Shown: positions 24,116-32,545 of the stretch, piece by piece
Numbering within the stretch: the stretch's first letter is position 1
Layout: each line of letters begins with the position of its first letter
NCBI GenBank assembly: GCA_964655475.1
Contig: CAZZMO010000006.1
Span: forward strand, 1-64,000
Reading direction: 5' to 3'
Length of the DNA stretch: 64,000 nt
DNA from: VGMA01 sp964655475
GTDB taxonomy: Bacteria; Chlamydiota; Chlamydiia; Chlamydiales; VGMA01
Made by a program: the position numbers and the translations under genes
Notes under the pieces: model-generated
Database searches by the model: none
Told to the model about the DNA's origin: nothing
What the model saw: only the letters and a program-made list of their open reading frames with translations

Positions 24116-25537
24116 ATGACGATCTATTTACCAATCGCGAGAAAATTTCGCCCTACGCGGTTTGCCGATGTTGTGGGCCAAGCGGCTGTAGTCCAGACCC
24201 TCAAGAATGCCATCTTGCAAGGAAAAACTTCCCATGCCTACCTGTTTTGCGGCCTGCGCGGCACAGGGAAAACAAGCCTTGCGAGGATTTTTGCAAAAGC
24301 GCTCAACTGTGAATCCCCCATCAACCAAGTAGAACCTTGTAACGCATGCTCTTCTTGTAAAGAGATCACGGGAGGATATAGCCTCGATGTCATTGAGATC
24401 GACGGAGCATCGAATCGAGGGATTGACGACATCAGAAAACTCAGCGAAAACATTGGGATTGCAACCTTTCAAGGGCGCTACCGGATCTATATCATCGACG
24501 AAGTACACATGCTCACAAAAGAGGCGTTCAACGCTTTGTTAAAAACCTTGGAAGAGCCCCCACAAAATGTAAAATTTTTCCTTGCCACTACAGAGCCTCA
24601 CAAAATCCTGCCGACCATCTTGAGCCGCTGCCAACGTTTTGACCTAAAGAGAATCGATGAATCTCTCATCGTCCAAAAACTCCATGAGATCGTCAAAGAT
24701 CTACAAATGGATGTAGAAGAAGATGTCCTTCTCCTCATTGCAGCTCTATCAGAGGGCTCTCTTCGAGATGCGGAAACGCTTCTCGATCGGATCTTGATCA
24801 CAGAGACCTCCCCCATCGGAATGGATGCAGCAACGAGAATCTTTGCCCTGTTGCCTGTTCAGCTCTTTGGTAAGCTCGATGAAACCTTTGCCTCAGGAGA
24901 GATAGGAGCTATTTTCTCAATCGCTGATGAGATCTTTGGAAGTGGATTCAATACGAATTATCTCCTCGACTCCCTCATCCAACACTACCGCCACATCTTC
25001 TACGCCTACCACTCATCTATCGCTTCTTTGAAAGCGACAAAGCAAGAAAAAGAGATCACGGCAAAAGCGCTCACCATCTACTCGATGGATCAGATTTATT
25101 TCATCCTCGACTTTCTCATTTCGCTCCAAAGTAGGAAACAAAACCTCGAATTTAGTAGAACTGAGATCGAAATGATCCTCCTACACATCGTTCAGACGAA
25201 GCAGAGGGTTTCCTTAGATCAAGTATTAGCAGAGCTTCAAGGGCGTCCTATCACCACCCCAAAAGCGCCAGCTCCTCTTGAAGCTGTGAAAGTGGAAGAA
25301 AAACATATTTTGAAAGCGCCTGTTGTAATACAACCTATTGAAGAAATGGTTCCTATTGCTCCGGCACCTCCCCTTTCACCCGTGGTGGCACCGACCCCTG
25401 TTGAAGCGATCCCCTTTACTACCCCACCTCCGTCAAAACCTTTATTGATTAGCTCCCCTCTTGAAGAGGATATTCGGCAAGAAACCTTACTGAGGTTTGC
25501 CTCTGTAGAGCTAGGTGGGATGCTAAAAAAGCATTGA
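24116..25537 (+). CDS. dnaX: DNA polymerase III subunit gamma/tau DnaX
   Basis: A 473-residue clamp-loader ATPase that loads the sliding clamp at replication forks. It starts with the canonical ARKFRPTRFADVVGQ, followed by the Walker A GLRGTGKTSLARIF (residues 43-56), a zinc site with four Cys (CESPIN..CNACSSC), Walker B IIDEVHML and the arginine finger region LSRCQRFDLKR. After residue 380 a Pro-rich linker replaces the long tau tail. Start is fixed by homology; there is no ribosome-binding site, and the promoter -10 is 6 bases upstream. The ybaB gene follows after 36 bases, the usual pairing. Confidence 0.96.
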   Translation: MTIYLPIARKFRPTRFADVVGQAAVVQTLKNAILQGKTSHAYLFCGLRGTGKTSLARIFAKALNCESPINQVEPCNACSSCKEITGGYSLDVIEIDGASNRGIDDIRKLSENIGIATFQGRYRIYIIDEVHMLTKEAFNALLKTLEEPPQNVKFFLATTEPHKILPTILSRCQRFDLKRIDESLIVQKLHEIVKDLQMDVEEDVLLLIAALSEGSLRDAETLLDRILITETSPIGMDAATRIFALLPVQLFGKLDETFASGEIGAIFSIADEIFGSGFNTNYLLDSLIQHYRHIFYAYHSSIASLKATKQEKEITAKALTIYSMDQIYFILDFLISLQSRKQNLEFSRTEIEMILLHIVQTKQRVSLDQVLAELQGRPITTPKAPAPLEAVKVEEKHILKAPVVIQPIEEMVPIAPAPPLSPVVAPTPVEAIPFTTPPPSKPLLISSPLEEDIRQETLLRFASVELGGMLKKH

Positions 25538-25573
25538 TTGTATCTATATTATTAAGGTAAAATAGGGTCTATT

Positions 25574-25864
25574 ATGGGAAGTGGCTTTTCTAAATTAAAA
25601 AAACAAAGAAAACAGTTTGAAGATCAAATCTCCAAGCTTCAGTCTCAACTCGAAGAAAGTGAGTTTGAGGGTGTTGCTGGTAATGGTCTTGTCAAAGTCG
25701 TTTTGAATGGGCAAAAAGAGCTCAAATCGATCACCATTCAGCCAGACTGTGTCGATAAGGATGATGTAGAAGGTCTACAAGATCTGATCCAAGCAGCCTT
25801 TCAAGATGCATCTGAGAAGCTTGAGCAAAGCTCTCCGATGAGTGGCATGGCCAATCTCTTCTAA
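25574..25864 (+). CDS. YbaB/EbfC nucleoid-associated protein
   Basis: A 96-residue DNA-binding protein of the YbaB/EbfC family. An N-terminal helix rich in Lys, Gln and Glu (residues 5-30) leads into GNGLVKVVLNGQKELKSITIQPDCVD and then LQDLIQAAFQDA, the family core that dimerises as tweezers on DNA. It normally follows dnaX; recR is not next to it here. A hairpin just after the stop probably ends the dnaX-ybaB unit. In Chlamydia a YbaB protein also follows dnaX. Confidence 0.93.
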   Translation: MGSGFSKLKKQRKQFEDQISKLQSQLEESEFEGVAGNGLVKVVLNGQKELKSITIQPDCVDKDDVEGLQDLIQAAFQDASEKLEQSSPMSGMANLF

Positions 25865-25869
25865 TTTGA

Positions 25870-25887
25870 GGCTCTCTTTCGAGAGCC
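25870..25887. terminator. Hairpin between convergent genes
   Basis: A 7-base-pair stem GGCTCTC/GAGAGCC with a TTTC loop, centred between the ybaB stop (25864) and the stop of the dioxygenase gene (25896). The poly-T tracts are poor on both strands, so the terminator role is inferred from position. Confidence 0.55.
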
Positions 25888-25895
25888 CACAGAAT

Positions 25896-27032
25896 CTATT
25901 TTGATAATTCTTCGAGTACTGCTTCGCTAGCAACGCCGTGATCTTTTAAACGCTGCATTGCATCTGGACTTGCACGCCCCACTTCGATGAGTCGTTCCAT
26001 GAGCCCTGATGCGCTGAGCTCTCTAATCATCGCTTCTGAAGCAAGATTGAGATCGACAAGTCTTTCCATGAGAAGCTCCCAGCGGGTCGCTGTAGCATAT
26101 TTTCTGACTCCACCTGTTTCTTCAATCATAGAAGCTAACGGATCAATTGGATCTAGAGAGTGTGGGTGGACAAAGTAAACAATGGAATAGCGCTCTTGAT
26201 CCCCTTTTCCGAGAGGAGATTTCACCCGGTGTGGACCACTTCGAAACTTCCCATTGGAGAGGTTTTCAAAAAAGTCTCCCATATTAACGATGAAGGTATC
26301 AGCAGGTGCATGAACAGGGATCCACTCTCCGTTTGCTAGCTGTAGCTCAAGCCCTTCAGCAGTTGCTGGGGGGAGGATCGTGTACATATCGATATCAGTA
26401 TGAGCTCCGGCCCAAATCGCTTGAGTATTGGCATCCCCTTTGTTCGGAGCTGGATAGTGGATTAGTCTCATGAGACAATCCCCTTCCTCAGTCATTTCTG
26501 TGATGAACTCTTGCTTTTGCATGAGTAGCTCTGAAAATGCCTTTTCAAGGGGCTTTTTATAAGTTTCGAGCGCTCTGATGTAACGGATGATCGGCTCTTT
26601 TAAGTTGACCTCTTCTGGCCAGATATTGCGGTAATAGCCGAGTCTTTCATACTGTTCTTCAGTTCGCTCTGGAGCTACGTGGAAAAACTCTTTTAGATCA
26701 GGATATTTCGATCCTTTGGCCACTTCTCTTTGAAAAGGGATATACCCCCTTTGGCCATTGTTTGTAGAGGAACTAGAGAGCATTTTTTGATCTCTATCTA
26801 AGTTGCAAAACTCTTCGAAGGCTTCAAAAGCCTCTTGGACTACCACTGGATCCATCCCTACATTTTTTACAGCAAAAAAACCATACGTCTCGAGAGCGTG
26901 TGAAAGCTCTTGCATGAAAGAGTCGTGCTTTTCTTCGTTATAAAAATCGTCTAGATCGACTACAGGAATTGTTGATTTCTCATCAGCAGATAAGGTTATT
27001 GTGAGTGCCAAGAACAAAGAAAACCACTTCAT
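25896..27032 (-). CDS. Exported isopenicillin-N-synthase-like Fe(II)/2-oxoglutarate dioxygenase
   Basis: A 378-residue protein with an N-terminal hydrophobic signal (MKWFSLFLALTITLSAD), then a complete non-heme iron oxygenase: IPVVDLDDFYN at the start, the His-x-Asp pair in GAHTDIDMYTILPP, the distal His in SGPHRVKSP and the cosubstrate Arg in ERYSIVYF. Plant and fungal members act on small molecules in the cytosol, so export is unusual. After the catalytic domain come two and a half repeats of 23 residues (LMERL...ELSASG / LMERL...LKDHG). The ATG at 27032 has CGAGGAGAACGT upstream; a longer frame from 27071 lacks a good site. The substrate is unknown. Confidence 0.85.
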   Translation of the reverse strand: MKWFSLFLALTITLSADEKSTIPVVDLDDFYNEEKHDSFMQELSHALETYGFFAVKNVGMDPVVVQEAFEAFEEFCNLDRDQKMLSSSSTNNGQRGYIPFQREVAKGSKYPDLKEFFHVAPERTEEQYERLGYYRNIWPEEVNLKEPIIRYIRALETYKKPLEKAFSELLMQKQEFITEMTEEGDCLMRLIHYPAPNKGDANTQAIWAGAHTDIDMYTILPPATAEGLELQLANGEWIPVHAPADTFIVNMGDFFENLSNGKFRSGPHRVKSPLGKGDQERYSIVYFVHPHSLDPIDPLASMIEETGGVRKYATATRWELLMERLVDLNLASEAMIRELSASGLMERLIEVGRASPDAMQRLKDHGVASEAVLEELSK

Positions 27033-27088
27033 ACGTTCTCCTCGAGTGAAAGATGTTATCTGATCGGGCAATATGCCTTAGAAAAGAA

Positions 27089-27170
27089 TGCGAAAGGAGG
27101 GACTCGAACCCTCAAGAGTTGCCTCACTACCACCTCAAAGTAGCGTGTCTACCAGTTCCACCACTTCCGC
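27089..27170 (-). tRNA. tRNA-Leu (anticodon GAG)
   Basis: An 82-base class II tRNA. The acceptor GCGGAAG pairs with CTTTCGC (one G-U pair), the anticodon arm reads CTACTTTGAGGTGGTAG with GAG, there is a short variable arm, and the T arm is GAGGGTTCGAGTCCCTC. CCA is not encoded. Confidence 0.96.
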
Positions 27171-27194
27171 ATATGTGGAAAAAAACTACGGTTA

Positions 27195-27223
27195 ATGTTA
27201 ATGTAATTCAGATATGAAAGCAA
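27195..27223 (-). promoter_or_regulatory. Possible promoter of tRNA-Leu
   Basis: On the minus strand, TTGCTT (27218-27223) and TAACAT (27195-27200) with a 17-base spacer, about 25 bases before the tRNA. It overlaps the divergent yidD start codon at 27214. Confidence 0.35.
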
Positions 27224-27438
27224 GAAATTTCATCACAATCATTATTAAAGGCTTTGTACATCTCTACCAGTGGACGATTCGCCCCTTTATTGGTAGCTCT
27301 TGCCGCTTTTATCCCACCTGTTCTGACTACGCTCTTGAGGCCCTTAAAAAGCATGGCCCCTGGAAAGGAGTCTGCCTCACCTGTAAAAGACTCTCCCGCT
27401 GCCACCCGTGGAATGAAGGGGGCGTCGACCTCCCCTGA
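27214..27438 (+). CDS. yidD: Membrane protein insertion efficiency factor YidD
   Basis: A 74-residue protein of the YidD family. It has the full signature: an N-terminal amphipathic helix (FITIIIKGFVHLYQ), IRPFIGSSCRFYPTCSDYALEAL, and KGVCLTCKRLSRCHPWNEGGVDL. YidD associates with the inner membrane and assists YidC-mediated insertion. The usual neighbours rnpA and yidC are not present in the window. No Shine-Dalgarno sequence precedes the ATG. It runs towards the LysM gene, which converges 12 bases beyond its stop. Confidence 0.93.
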   Translation: MKARNFITIIIKGFVHLYQWTIRPFIGSSCRFYPTCSDYALEALKKHGPWKGVCLTCKRLSRCHPWNEGGVDLP

Positions 27439-27449
27439 AGAAAAATGAT

Positions 27450-28652
27450 TTATTTAGGGATGGTGAGCTCAAGGCCTACTTTGAGGCACTGATCGGGATC
27501 GAGGTGATTCGCTTCTAGAAGGGTCTGTAAATCGACCTGATGCTGCCTTGCAATCTTCCAAAGGCTCTCCCCCTCTTGCACCACATGCTTCTCTGTCTTT
27601 ACCTTGATCCTCTCATAAGGAGTCTTCGGCTCAGGAACTGGAGCAGGGGTTGAAAAAAAGTTCGGCAAGAACCTCTTGATAGAAGTTTCATGATCATAGG
27701 GCTCAGGGTACTTTTCACCAGCTAGAGTGTAGAGTTTAATCCCAGAGGCTTTCCGTATCCCATCACTTCTGACCGAACAGAGGATCTGCTTTAAGAAAAG
27801 GGTTGTCTGTAGGTCTTGACTTCGGATAGCAGCGATGACGGCATTCAATACTTTATCATCTGAGCGCTTGAGCAGATAGTCACTATCGTGGTGAATCCAA
27901 AGGTTTACCACATCCCTAGAGCAGCCGATGTAGTTGAGAATAAATGCCCTCAGGTGGTCGATATCGAGATCACCAGCAGAGCGCACTTGATGTGCAAAGT
28001 CAGAGATTAACTTCCACTCCCCCCCAACGAGTATCGAAAGGACCTCTTCTTGGCTGATCCCTTGAAACCAGCGAGCAAATAAGGTGTAGACAGTATAAAA
28101 TTCATGAGTGGAGAAAAAGGCTTCCTCGAGAGAGCTCGACTCCCCTCCCTTTTTAATCTCGTAGAATAGACCCTCAGAAGTGAGGGGCCACTCCTCTTTT
28201 TCTGCAAAAGCGATGATGCTAGCAAAGTGATTATTGTGGAGCCCTGGATAAACGGTGAGTTTGATCACCTCCCCTCCCCCTTGATGGATGAATTCCAGTT
28301 CTCTTTTTTGCATCTCTAGATTGGGCAGCGCCTTATCGATATCGAAGTAGTGAAACTGCACAAGGCAGGCCAAGGCGAGGTCTCTTCTCGTATAACCATA
28401 CTCCACCAGCTCATGGTTCATGAGTTCAGTGAGGAGCTCTTGGTAGGAATAGGAGAAGAAGGTGGTAATGACATGAGCATTCGTTGCCGTCGAAATAAAG
28501 GTCTCTTTAATGAGCTCTTTTGGTTCAGCTAAAGCGAACCTCTTCTCTCCCACGGTGTACACAAGGGCAATGAAAAGACCCACATTTAGGGTCACGCTGA
28601 GAATCAGAATTTGACTCAAAATCTTCATCTTTCTCAGCAAAGGATTTTCCAT
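27450..28652 (-). CDS. Membrane-anchored LysM-domain protein
   Basis: A 400-residue protein with a hydrophobic N-terminal anchor (about residues 10-32), an alpha-rich middle of about 300 residues with no domain I know, and a C-terminal LysM domain (HVVQEGESLWKIARQHQ to LKVGLELTIPK, about residues 353-399). The topology puts the bulk outside the cytoplasmic membrane with LysM facing peptidoglycan. Similar LysM proteins are common in chlamydiae, and a link to the minimal septal cell wall is plausible. ATG codons at 28652 and 28628 are both possible starts; neither has a strong ribosome-binding site. It is divergent from pheT. Confidence 0.82.
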   Translation of the reverse strand: MENPLLRKMKILSQILILSVTLNVGLFIALVYTVGEKRFALAEPKELIKETFISTATNAHVITTFFSYSYQELLTELMNHELVEYGYTRRDLALACLVQFHYFDIDKALPNLEMQKRELEFIHQGGGEVIKLTVYPGLHNNHFASIIAFAEKEEWPLTSEGLFYEIKKGGESSSLEEAFFSTHEFYTVYTLFARWFQGISQEEVLSILVGGEWKLISDFAHQVRSAGDLDIDHLRAFILNYIGCSRDVVNLWIHHDSDYLLKRSDDKVLNAVIAAIRSQDLQTTLFLKQILCSVRSDGIRKASGIKLYTLAGEKYPEPYDHETSIKRFLPNFFSTPAPVPEPKTPYERIKVKTEKHVVQEGESLWKIARQHQVDLQTLLEANHLDPDQCLKVGLELTIPK

Positions 28653-28727
28653 ACAACCAGAGAGTTTCTTCTACCACTTTAAAGACTCATGTTATACACT
28701 TTTGTCCCAGGAAACAATAGGATTTTC

Positions 28728-31115
28728 GTGAAAGTCCCTTTAAATTGGTTAAAAAAATATCTCCCTCTCAATCTTGCCCCTACTGAAATCGCTCATTATT
28801 TGACGCTCATGGGACTCGAAGTAGAAACGATCGATGGAATGGACACCTCGTTTAAAGGTGTTGTGATCGCATCGATTGATACCGTTTCACCTCACCCATC
28901 AGCTGACCGTTTAAAGATCGCAAGGATATTTGATGGTAAAGAGTATTACCAAGTCGTTTGCGGAGATTCTACCATTCAGCCAGGAATGGTCGTCGCTTTT
29001 GCCAAAGTGGGAGCTGTTCTCGGACTCGATACAGATCAGCCCTTGAAGATCAAAGAGGCAAAGCTTAGAGGGGTCGAATCAGAAGGGATGCTTTCTTCAG
29101 CCGATGAACTTGGACTTGTTAAAGAAAAAGCCCCTACCATTCTTCACCTTCCACAAAACGCCCCGCTCGGCACCCTTTTAGAAGATTATCTCTACAACCC
29201 TATCATGGATGTGACCCTCACTCCTAACTTAGGGCATTGCAGAAGCATGTATGGAATTGCTCGAGAGCTCTCTGCTGTACTCAACATCCCATGTGAGCTC
29301 CCAAGAATTCCAAAGATCCACGGAAGCGCCCCATCGACTCAGTCTATTTTCCGTCTAACGAACAAAAATGAAGCGCTTTGCCCTATTTACACAGCAAGAT
29401 ATATCGAAGGAGTCCGAATCGCCCCTTCCCCTGCATGGCTCACAGCCCTTCTAGAAAGCGCTGGCGTAAAACCGATCAACAATATTGTCGATATCTTGAA
29501 CTATGTGATGCTTGAGCTTGGCCAACCAATGCATGCATTTGATGCGGACAAACTGAATGAAAAGCACATCGTGATTGATGTAGCAAAACAAGGGGTCACT
29601 ATTACCACCCTCGATCAAAAAACCCATGAACTCCCTGAAGGAACTCTTCTCATACAAGATGGGAGTACACCGATCGCGATCGCAGGGATTATGGGAGGAC
29701 TCGAGAGCTCCATCACAGAAAAAACTACGAACGTTCTACTAGAAGCCGCCCTCTTTTCTTCGAGCATCATCAGAAAAAAAAGTCGTGAACTCTCTTTGCG
29801 CTCTGAATCTTCTTCCCGATTTGAAAATGAGATCGATCGAGGAGGAATTGAGCGCGCCATGGATAGAGCTGTGGAGCTCATAGCCGAGATTGCTGGAGGG
29901 AAAGCTTCCCCCGATGCGATCGTCTCAGGATCTCTTGCTATTTCTCCCCGATTCATTTCTGTAAGAGTCTCTCACATCAATCGCCTCCTGGGTACAGCTC
30001 TTAGTTTGGGTGAAGTGGTAGAACTTTTAAAAAGGCTCGAATTCGAAGTATCCTCTGATGATGATGATCTACTTCAAGTCAAAGCTCCTTCTTACCGCAA
30101 TGATGTCCATTTAGAAGTAGATGTGATTGAAGAGGTAGGAAGACTCTATGGATATAACCATATCGAGAGAAAGCCTCCCCTCTTAAGAGTATCGAATAAA
30201 CCCCACAACCCATTCTTCCTACTCGAGAGAAACTTAAAAAAACGGCTCGTCGCTGAAGGGTTGCAAGAATTCATCACCTGCAACCTCATCAGCCCTGAAC
30301 TTTGCAACATTGAACTTGAAAATGGCCTTGTAAAGAGTGAGTGCATCTCTGTACTCAAACCCTCTTCCCAAGATCAATCAATCCTCCGCTCCTCCATGCT
30401 TCCTGGACACTTACTTTCCATCTCTCTGAACAAGAGAGTCAAGAACCACGACATTGCTGCATTTGAGATCGGAAGGATCCACTTTAAAGAGGGGGAAAGA
30501 CTCGAGGAGAAAATGGCCCTTGCGATCACACTCACAGGGAACAGTAAGCCTCACCATTTCCAAGATAAACCCCAAAAAGTCCATTTCTATGATATCAAAG
30601 GCCTTTTAGAGAATGTCTTAAACGCCCTTTTAGTAGAACCATATACATTCTCCCCTTCCGATTTTAAAGGCTTCCACCCATTCCAACAGGCAGCCATTTG
30701 GGTCAGAGGGAAACAGGTTGGTGTTTTAGGGCAGGTTCATCCCGAAACACTCGAACATTTTGATCTTCAAGAACCCCTCTTCTTTGCAGAACTTGAGCTC
30801 AGCGAATTAGTTCCTTTTGTTGGAAAAACAGTGATCCAAAAAGCACTGCCACAGTTTCCATCATCAGAGCGAGATCTTACCCTCACATTACGAAAGCAAG
30901 ATTCTCTATCTCCCCTTTTAAAGAAGCTTCATGCTTTGCAAACGGGAGCTCTTAAAGAAGTTCTTCTTCTCGATATTTATGAACATCCATCGATTGGTGA
31001 AGAGAATCGAAACGTTACGTTCCGTTTCACCTATCGAGATGATTCGACCACTCTTGACTACGAAACAGTAGAATCTTTGCACAAAAAAGTGCTTGAAAAT
31101 TTACGGATTGACTAA
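28728..31115 (+). CDS. pheT: Phenylalanine--tRNA ligase beta subunit PheT
   Basis: A 795-residue subunit of cytoplasmic PheRS. It starts MKVPLNWLKKYLPL from a GTG at 28728 with AGGA six bases upstream; an ATG 13 codons earlier gives an atypical extension. The EMAP-like tRNA-binding domain (HPSADRLKIAR, VVCGDSTIQPGMVVAFAKVGAVL), the B3/4 editing region, B5 (YRNDVHLEVDVIEEVGRLYGYNHI) and a C-terminal anticodon-binding FDX-ACB domain (FPSSERDLTL...FRFTYRDDSTTLDYETV) are in order. pheS is not adjacent. The gene is followed by a lipoprotein gene 55 bases downstream. Confidence 0.97.
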   Translation: MKVPLNWLKKYLPLNLAPTEIAHYLTLMGLEVETIDGMDTSFKGVVIASIDTVSPHPSADRLKIARIFDGKEYYQVVCGDSTIQPGMVVAFAKVGAVLGLDTDQPLKIKEAKLRGVESEGMLSSADELGLVKEKAPTILHLPQNAPLGTLLEDYLYNPIMDVTLTPNLGHCRSMYGIARELSAVLNIPCELPRIPKIHGSAPSTQSIFRLTNKNEALCPIYTARYIEGVRIAPSPAWLTALLESAGVKPINNIVDILNYVMLELGQPMHAFDADKLNEKHIVIDVAKQGVTITTLDQKTHELPEGTLLIQDGSTPIAIAGIMGGLESSITEKTTNVLLEAALFSSSIIRKKSRELSLRSESSSRFENEIDRGGIERAMDRAVELIAEIAGGKASPDAIVSGSLAISPRFISVRVSHINRLLGTALSLGEVVELLKRLEFEVSSDDDDLLQVKAPSYRNDVHLEVDVIEEVGRLYGYNHIERKPPLLRVSNKPHNPFFLLERNLKKRLVAEGLQEFITCNLISPELCNIELENGLVKSECISVLKPSSQDQSILRSSMLPGHLLSISLNKRVKNHDIAAFEIGRIHFKEGERLEEKMALAITLTGNSKPHHFQDKPQKVHFYDIKGLLENVLNALLVEPYTFSPSDFKGFHPFQQAAIWVRGKQVGVLGQVHPETLEHFDLQEPLFFAELELSELVPFVGKTVIQKALPQFPSSERDLTLTLRKQDSLSPLLKKLHALQTGALKEVLLLDIYEHPSIGEENRNVTFRFTYRDDSTTLDYETVESLHKKVLENLRID

Positions 31116-31169
31116 AAGCCTTTTTTTCGCGATTCTTTGGGTTAATACTTTCAGGAGAGAGGTTTTTTC

Positions 31170-32150
31170 ATGAACAAAAATGGTTATCTACTTCTCGCAT
31201 CTGCAGCCCTCACTCTCGTTGCATGCGGAGAAGATGAACGCAATTCTAAAGATGTGATTTCTCAACGCTACATCCACAAATATGGTTACGATGTACCTCG
31301 CGAAGAATGGGAAACACAAAATATTCCAGGACAGCTCTTAACAACAAAAAAAGGGGGCGTTTCTATTGCCACCTCTTTTGAAGATGGAGAGCTCCATGGA
31401 AGCAAAACAGAAACATACCCACACAGCCAAACTGTGCGTCTTGAAGAGCAATACCATCGTGGCACACTCAAAAGCCGCACTGAATATAGCATCCGTGGCA
31501 TCAAGCAAAAAGAAGAAGTCTACTTAGCTCCAGAGCACATCGTGACCATCACTTGGTATCCAAACGGCACACCAAAATCACGTGAAGAGACCTCATATGG
31601 ACAGCTCATATCAGGACAATACTACACAGCGTCTAATGAGTTAGACTCTCGCATTGAGAATGGTAGTGGAGAAAAGATCTCTCGCAATCAAAATGGTGAC
31701 ATCCTCTCTAAAGAGATCTACAATCTTGGAGAAGTCACTTACTTAGAGACTTACTATCCAAATAACTCCCCACATACAGCGACCTCCTTCCAAAAAGGGC
31801 AGATCCACGGAGATAAGAAGATTTTCTCTATGAGTGGTGAGCCACTTGCTGTAGAAAAATGGCAGCATGGAAAATTAAATGGCCTCGCTACCTACTATCA
31901 GAACGGCTACAAGTATAGAGAAGTCCCTTACGTGCATGGACAAAAAATGGGAACAGAGCGTCAGTACCTTGATGGAGAAGTCCTCATTGAAGAGACTCTC
32001 TGGGAAAATGATGTCAAACATGGACCCTCTATCGTTTATTACGATGGAATTGCTAGAACTAGCTGGTATTTCGAAGGTAACAAAGTGACGAGACATAAGT
32101 TTGAAGTCCTTTCAGATCGCAATGCCTATATTACTGCCATGAGCAGGTAA
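31170..32150 (+). CDS. Lipoprotein with MORN-type (YwqK-like) repeats
   Basis: A 326-residue protein with a lipoprotein signal peptide (hydrophobic core then LVAC, lipid Cys at residue 19) and eight or so MORN-2 type repeats, for example GELHGSKTETYPHSQ, GTLKSRTEY, YPNGTPKSREE, KGQIHGDKKIFS, HGKLNGLATYYQNG, and NDVKHGPSIVYYDG. Such proteins are annotated YwqK family antitoxin, but the MORN repeat itself only suggests a binding surface; an antitoxin role is not supported here. It would be attached to a membrane, probably facing the periplasm or cell surface. The ATG follows GGAGAGAGG, and a strong terminator lies just after the stop. Confidence 0.88.
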   Translation: MNKNGYLLLASAALTLVACGEDERNSKDVISQRYIHKYGYDVPREEWETQNIPGQLLTTKKGGVSIATSFEDGELHGSKTETYPHSQTVRLEEQYHRGTLKSRTEYSIRGIKQKEEVYLAPEHIVTITWYPNGTPKSREETSYGQLISGQYYTASNELDSRIENGSGEKISRNQNGDILSKEIYNLGEVTYLETYYPNNSPHTATSFQKGQIHGDKKIFSMSGEPLAVEKWQHGKLNGLATYYQNGYKYREVPYVHGQKMGTERQYLDGEVLIEETLWENDVKHGPSIVYYDGIARTSWYFEGNKVTRHKFEVLSDRNAYITAMSR

Positions 32151-32160
32151 TTTTTTCAGC

Positions 32161-32191
32161 TGCTCGGGTTTCACACCCGAGCAGTTTTTTC
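32161..32191 (+). terminator. Rho-independent terminator
   Basis: A 10-base-pair GC-rich stem CTGCTCGGGT/ACCCGAGCAG with a 5-base loop and a following T run (32186-32191), starting 10 bases after the MORN lipoprotein stop. Confidence 0.95.
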
Positions 32192-32245
32192 CCTTTTATC
32201 CCCCACCTTTTCAAACATATCTGATTATCAACAAGTTACATACTG

Positions 32246-32312
32246 GCACGCTATTTTCATATTCTTATACAAACAAATAATAATAGCGTGCGGGTCTACG
32301 TGGTAGGCCCGC
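32246..32312 (+). promoter_or_regulatory. Structured leader with two overlapping hairpins
   Basis: Upstream of the 61-residue gene at 32322. A perfect 10-base inverted repeat GCACGCTATT/AATAGCGTGC (32246-32255 and 32282-32291) is followed by a 9-base-pair GC-rich stem (32290-32298 with 32304-32312, one G-T pair). The two share bases 32290-32291, so the hairpins cannot both form fully. The arrangement suggests an attenuator or RNA switch, but no ligand class is recognised. A sigma-54 reading of TGGCACG at 32245 fails because the -12 element is TTTCA. Confidence 0.5.
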
Positions 32313-32321
32313 GATAATAAT

Positions 32322-32507
32322 ATGAATGAAGAACAACTACAAAAAAAGATCGCTAAACTCGAATCGGTAAACGATCAGTTACAGGCGGAATATCAATTTC
32401 TCGACCGAATATTAAAAGAGCTCGGCTTTGAACAAGGGATTCAAACCCTCAAAGAAGCAGCGATTGAACTCATCGAGAAAAAGCAGAACAAAAATCCTCC
32501 AGCCTGA
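32322..32507 (+). CDS. Small coiled-coil protein
   Basis: A 61-residue acidic protein consisting almost entirely of helix-forming residues with a heptad pattern (KIAKLESVNDQLQAEYQFLDRILKEL), then a basic tail. It has no membrane segment. The start follows GCGATAATAAT without a typical ribosome-binding site but directly after the structured leader. I do not recognise the family; such short coiled-coil proteins may act as chaperones or adaptors. Coding status rests on the clear amino-acid pattern and its isolated upstream control region. Confidence 0.68.
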   Translation: MNEEQLQKKIAKLESVNDQLQAEYQFLDRILKELGFEQGIQTLKEAAIELIEKKQNKNPPA

Positions 32508-32545
32508 AGAGGCAGAGTGTTTTTTTCAGCGTGATATCGATCTAT

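Noticed and set aside
31170..32150. Toxin-antitoxin system suggested by the YwqK family name
   Set aside because: No toxin-like gene lies next to it, and the protein is a lipoprotein of MORN-type repeats.
32245..32262. Possible sigma-54 promoter (TGGCACG) before the 61-residue gene
   Set aside because: The -24 half is good, but the -12 half reads TTTCA and lacks the needed GC. The sequence is better explained as one arm of the inverted repeat.
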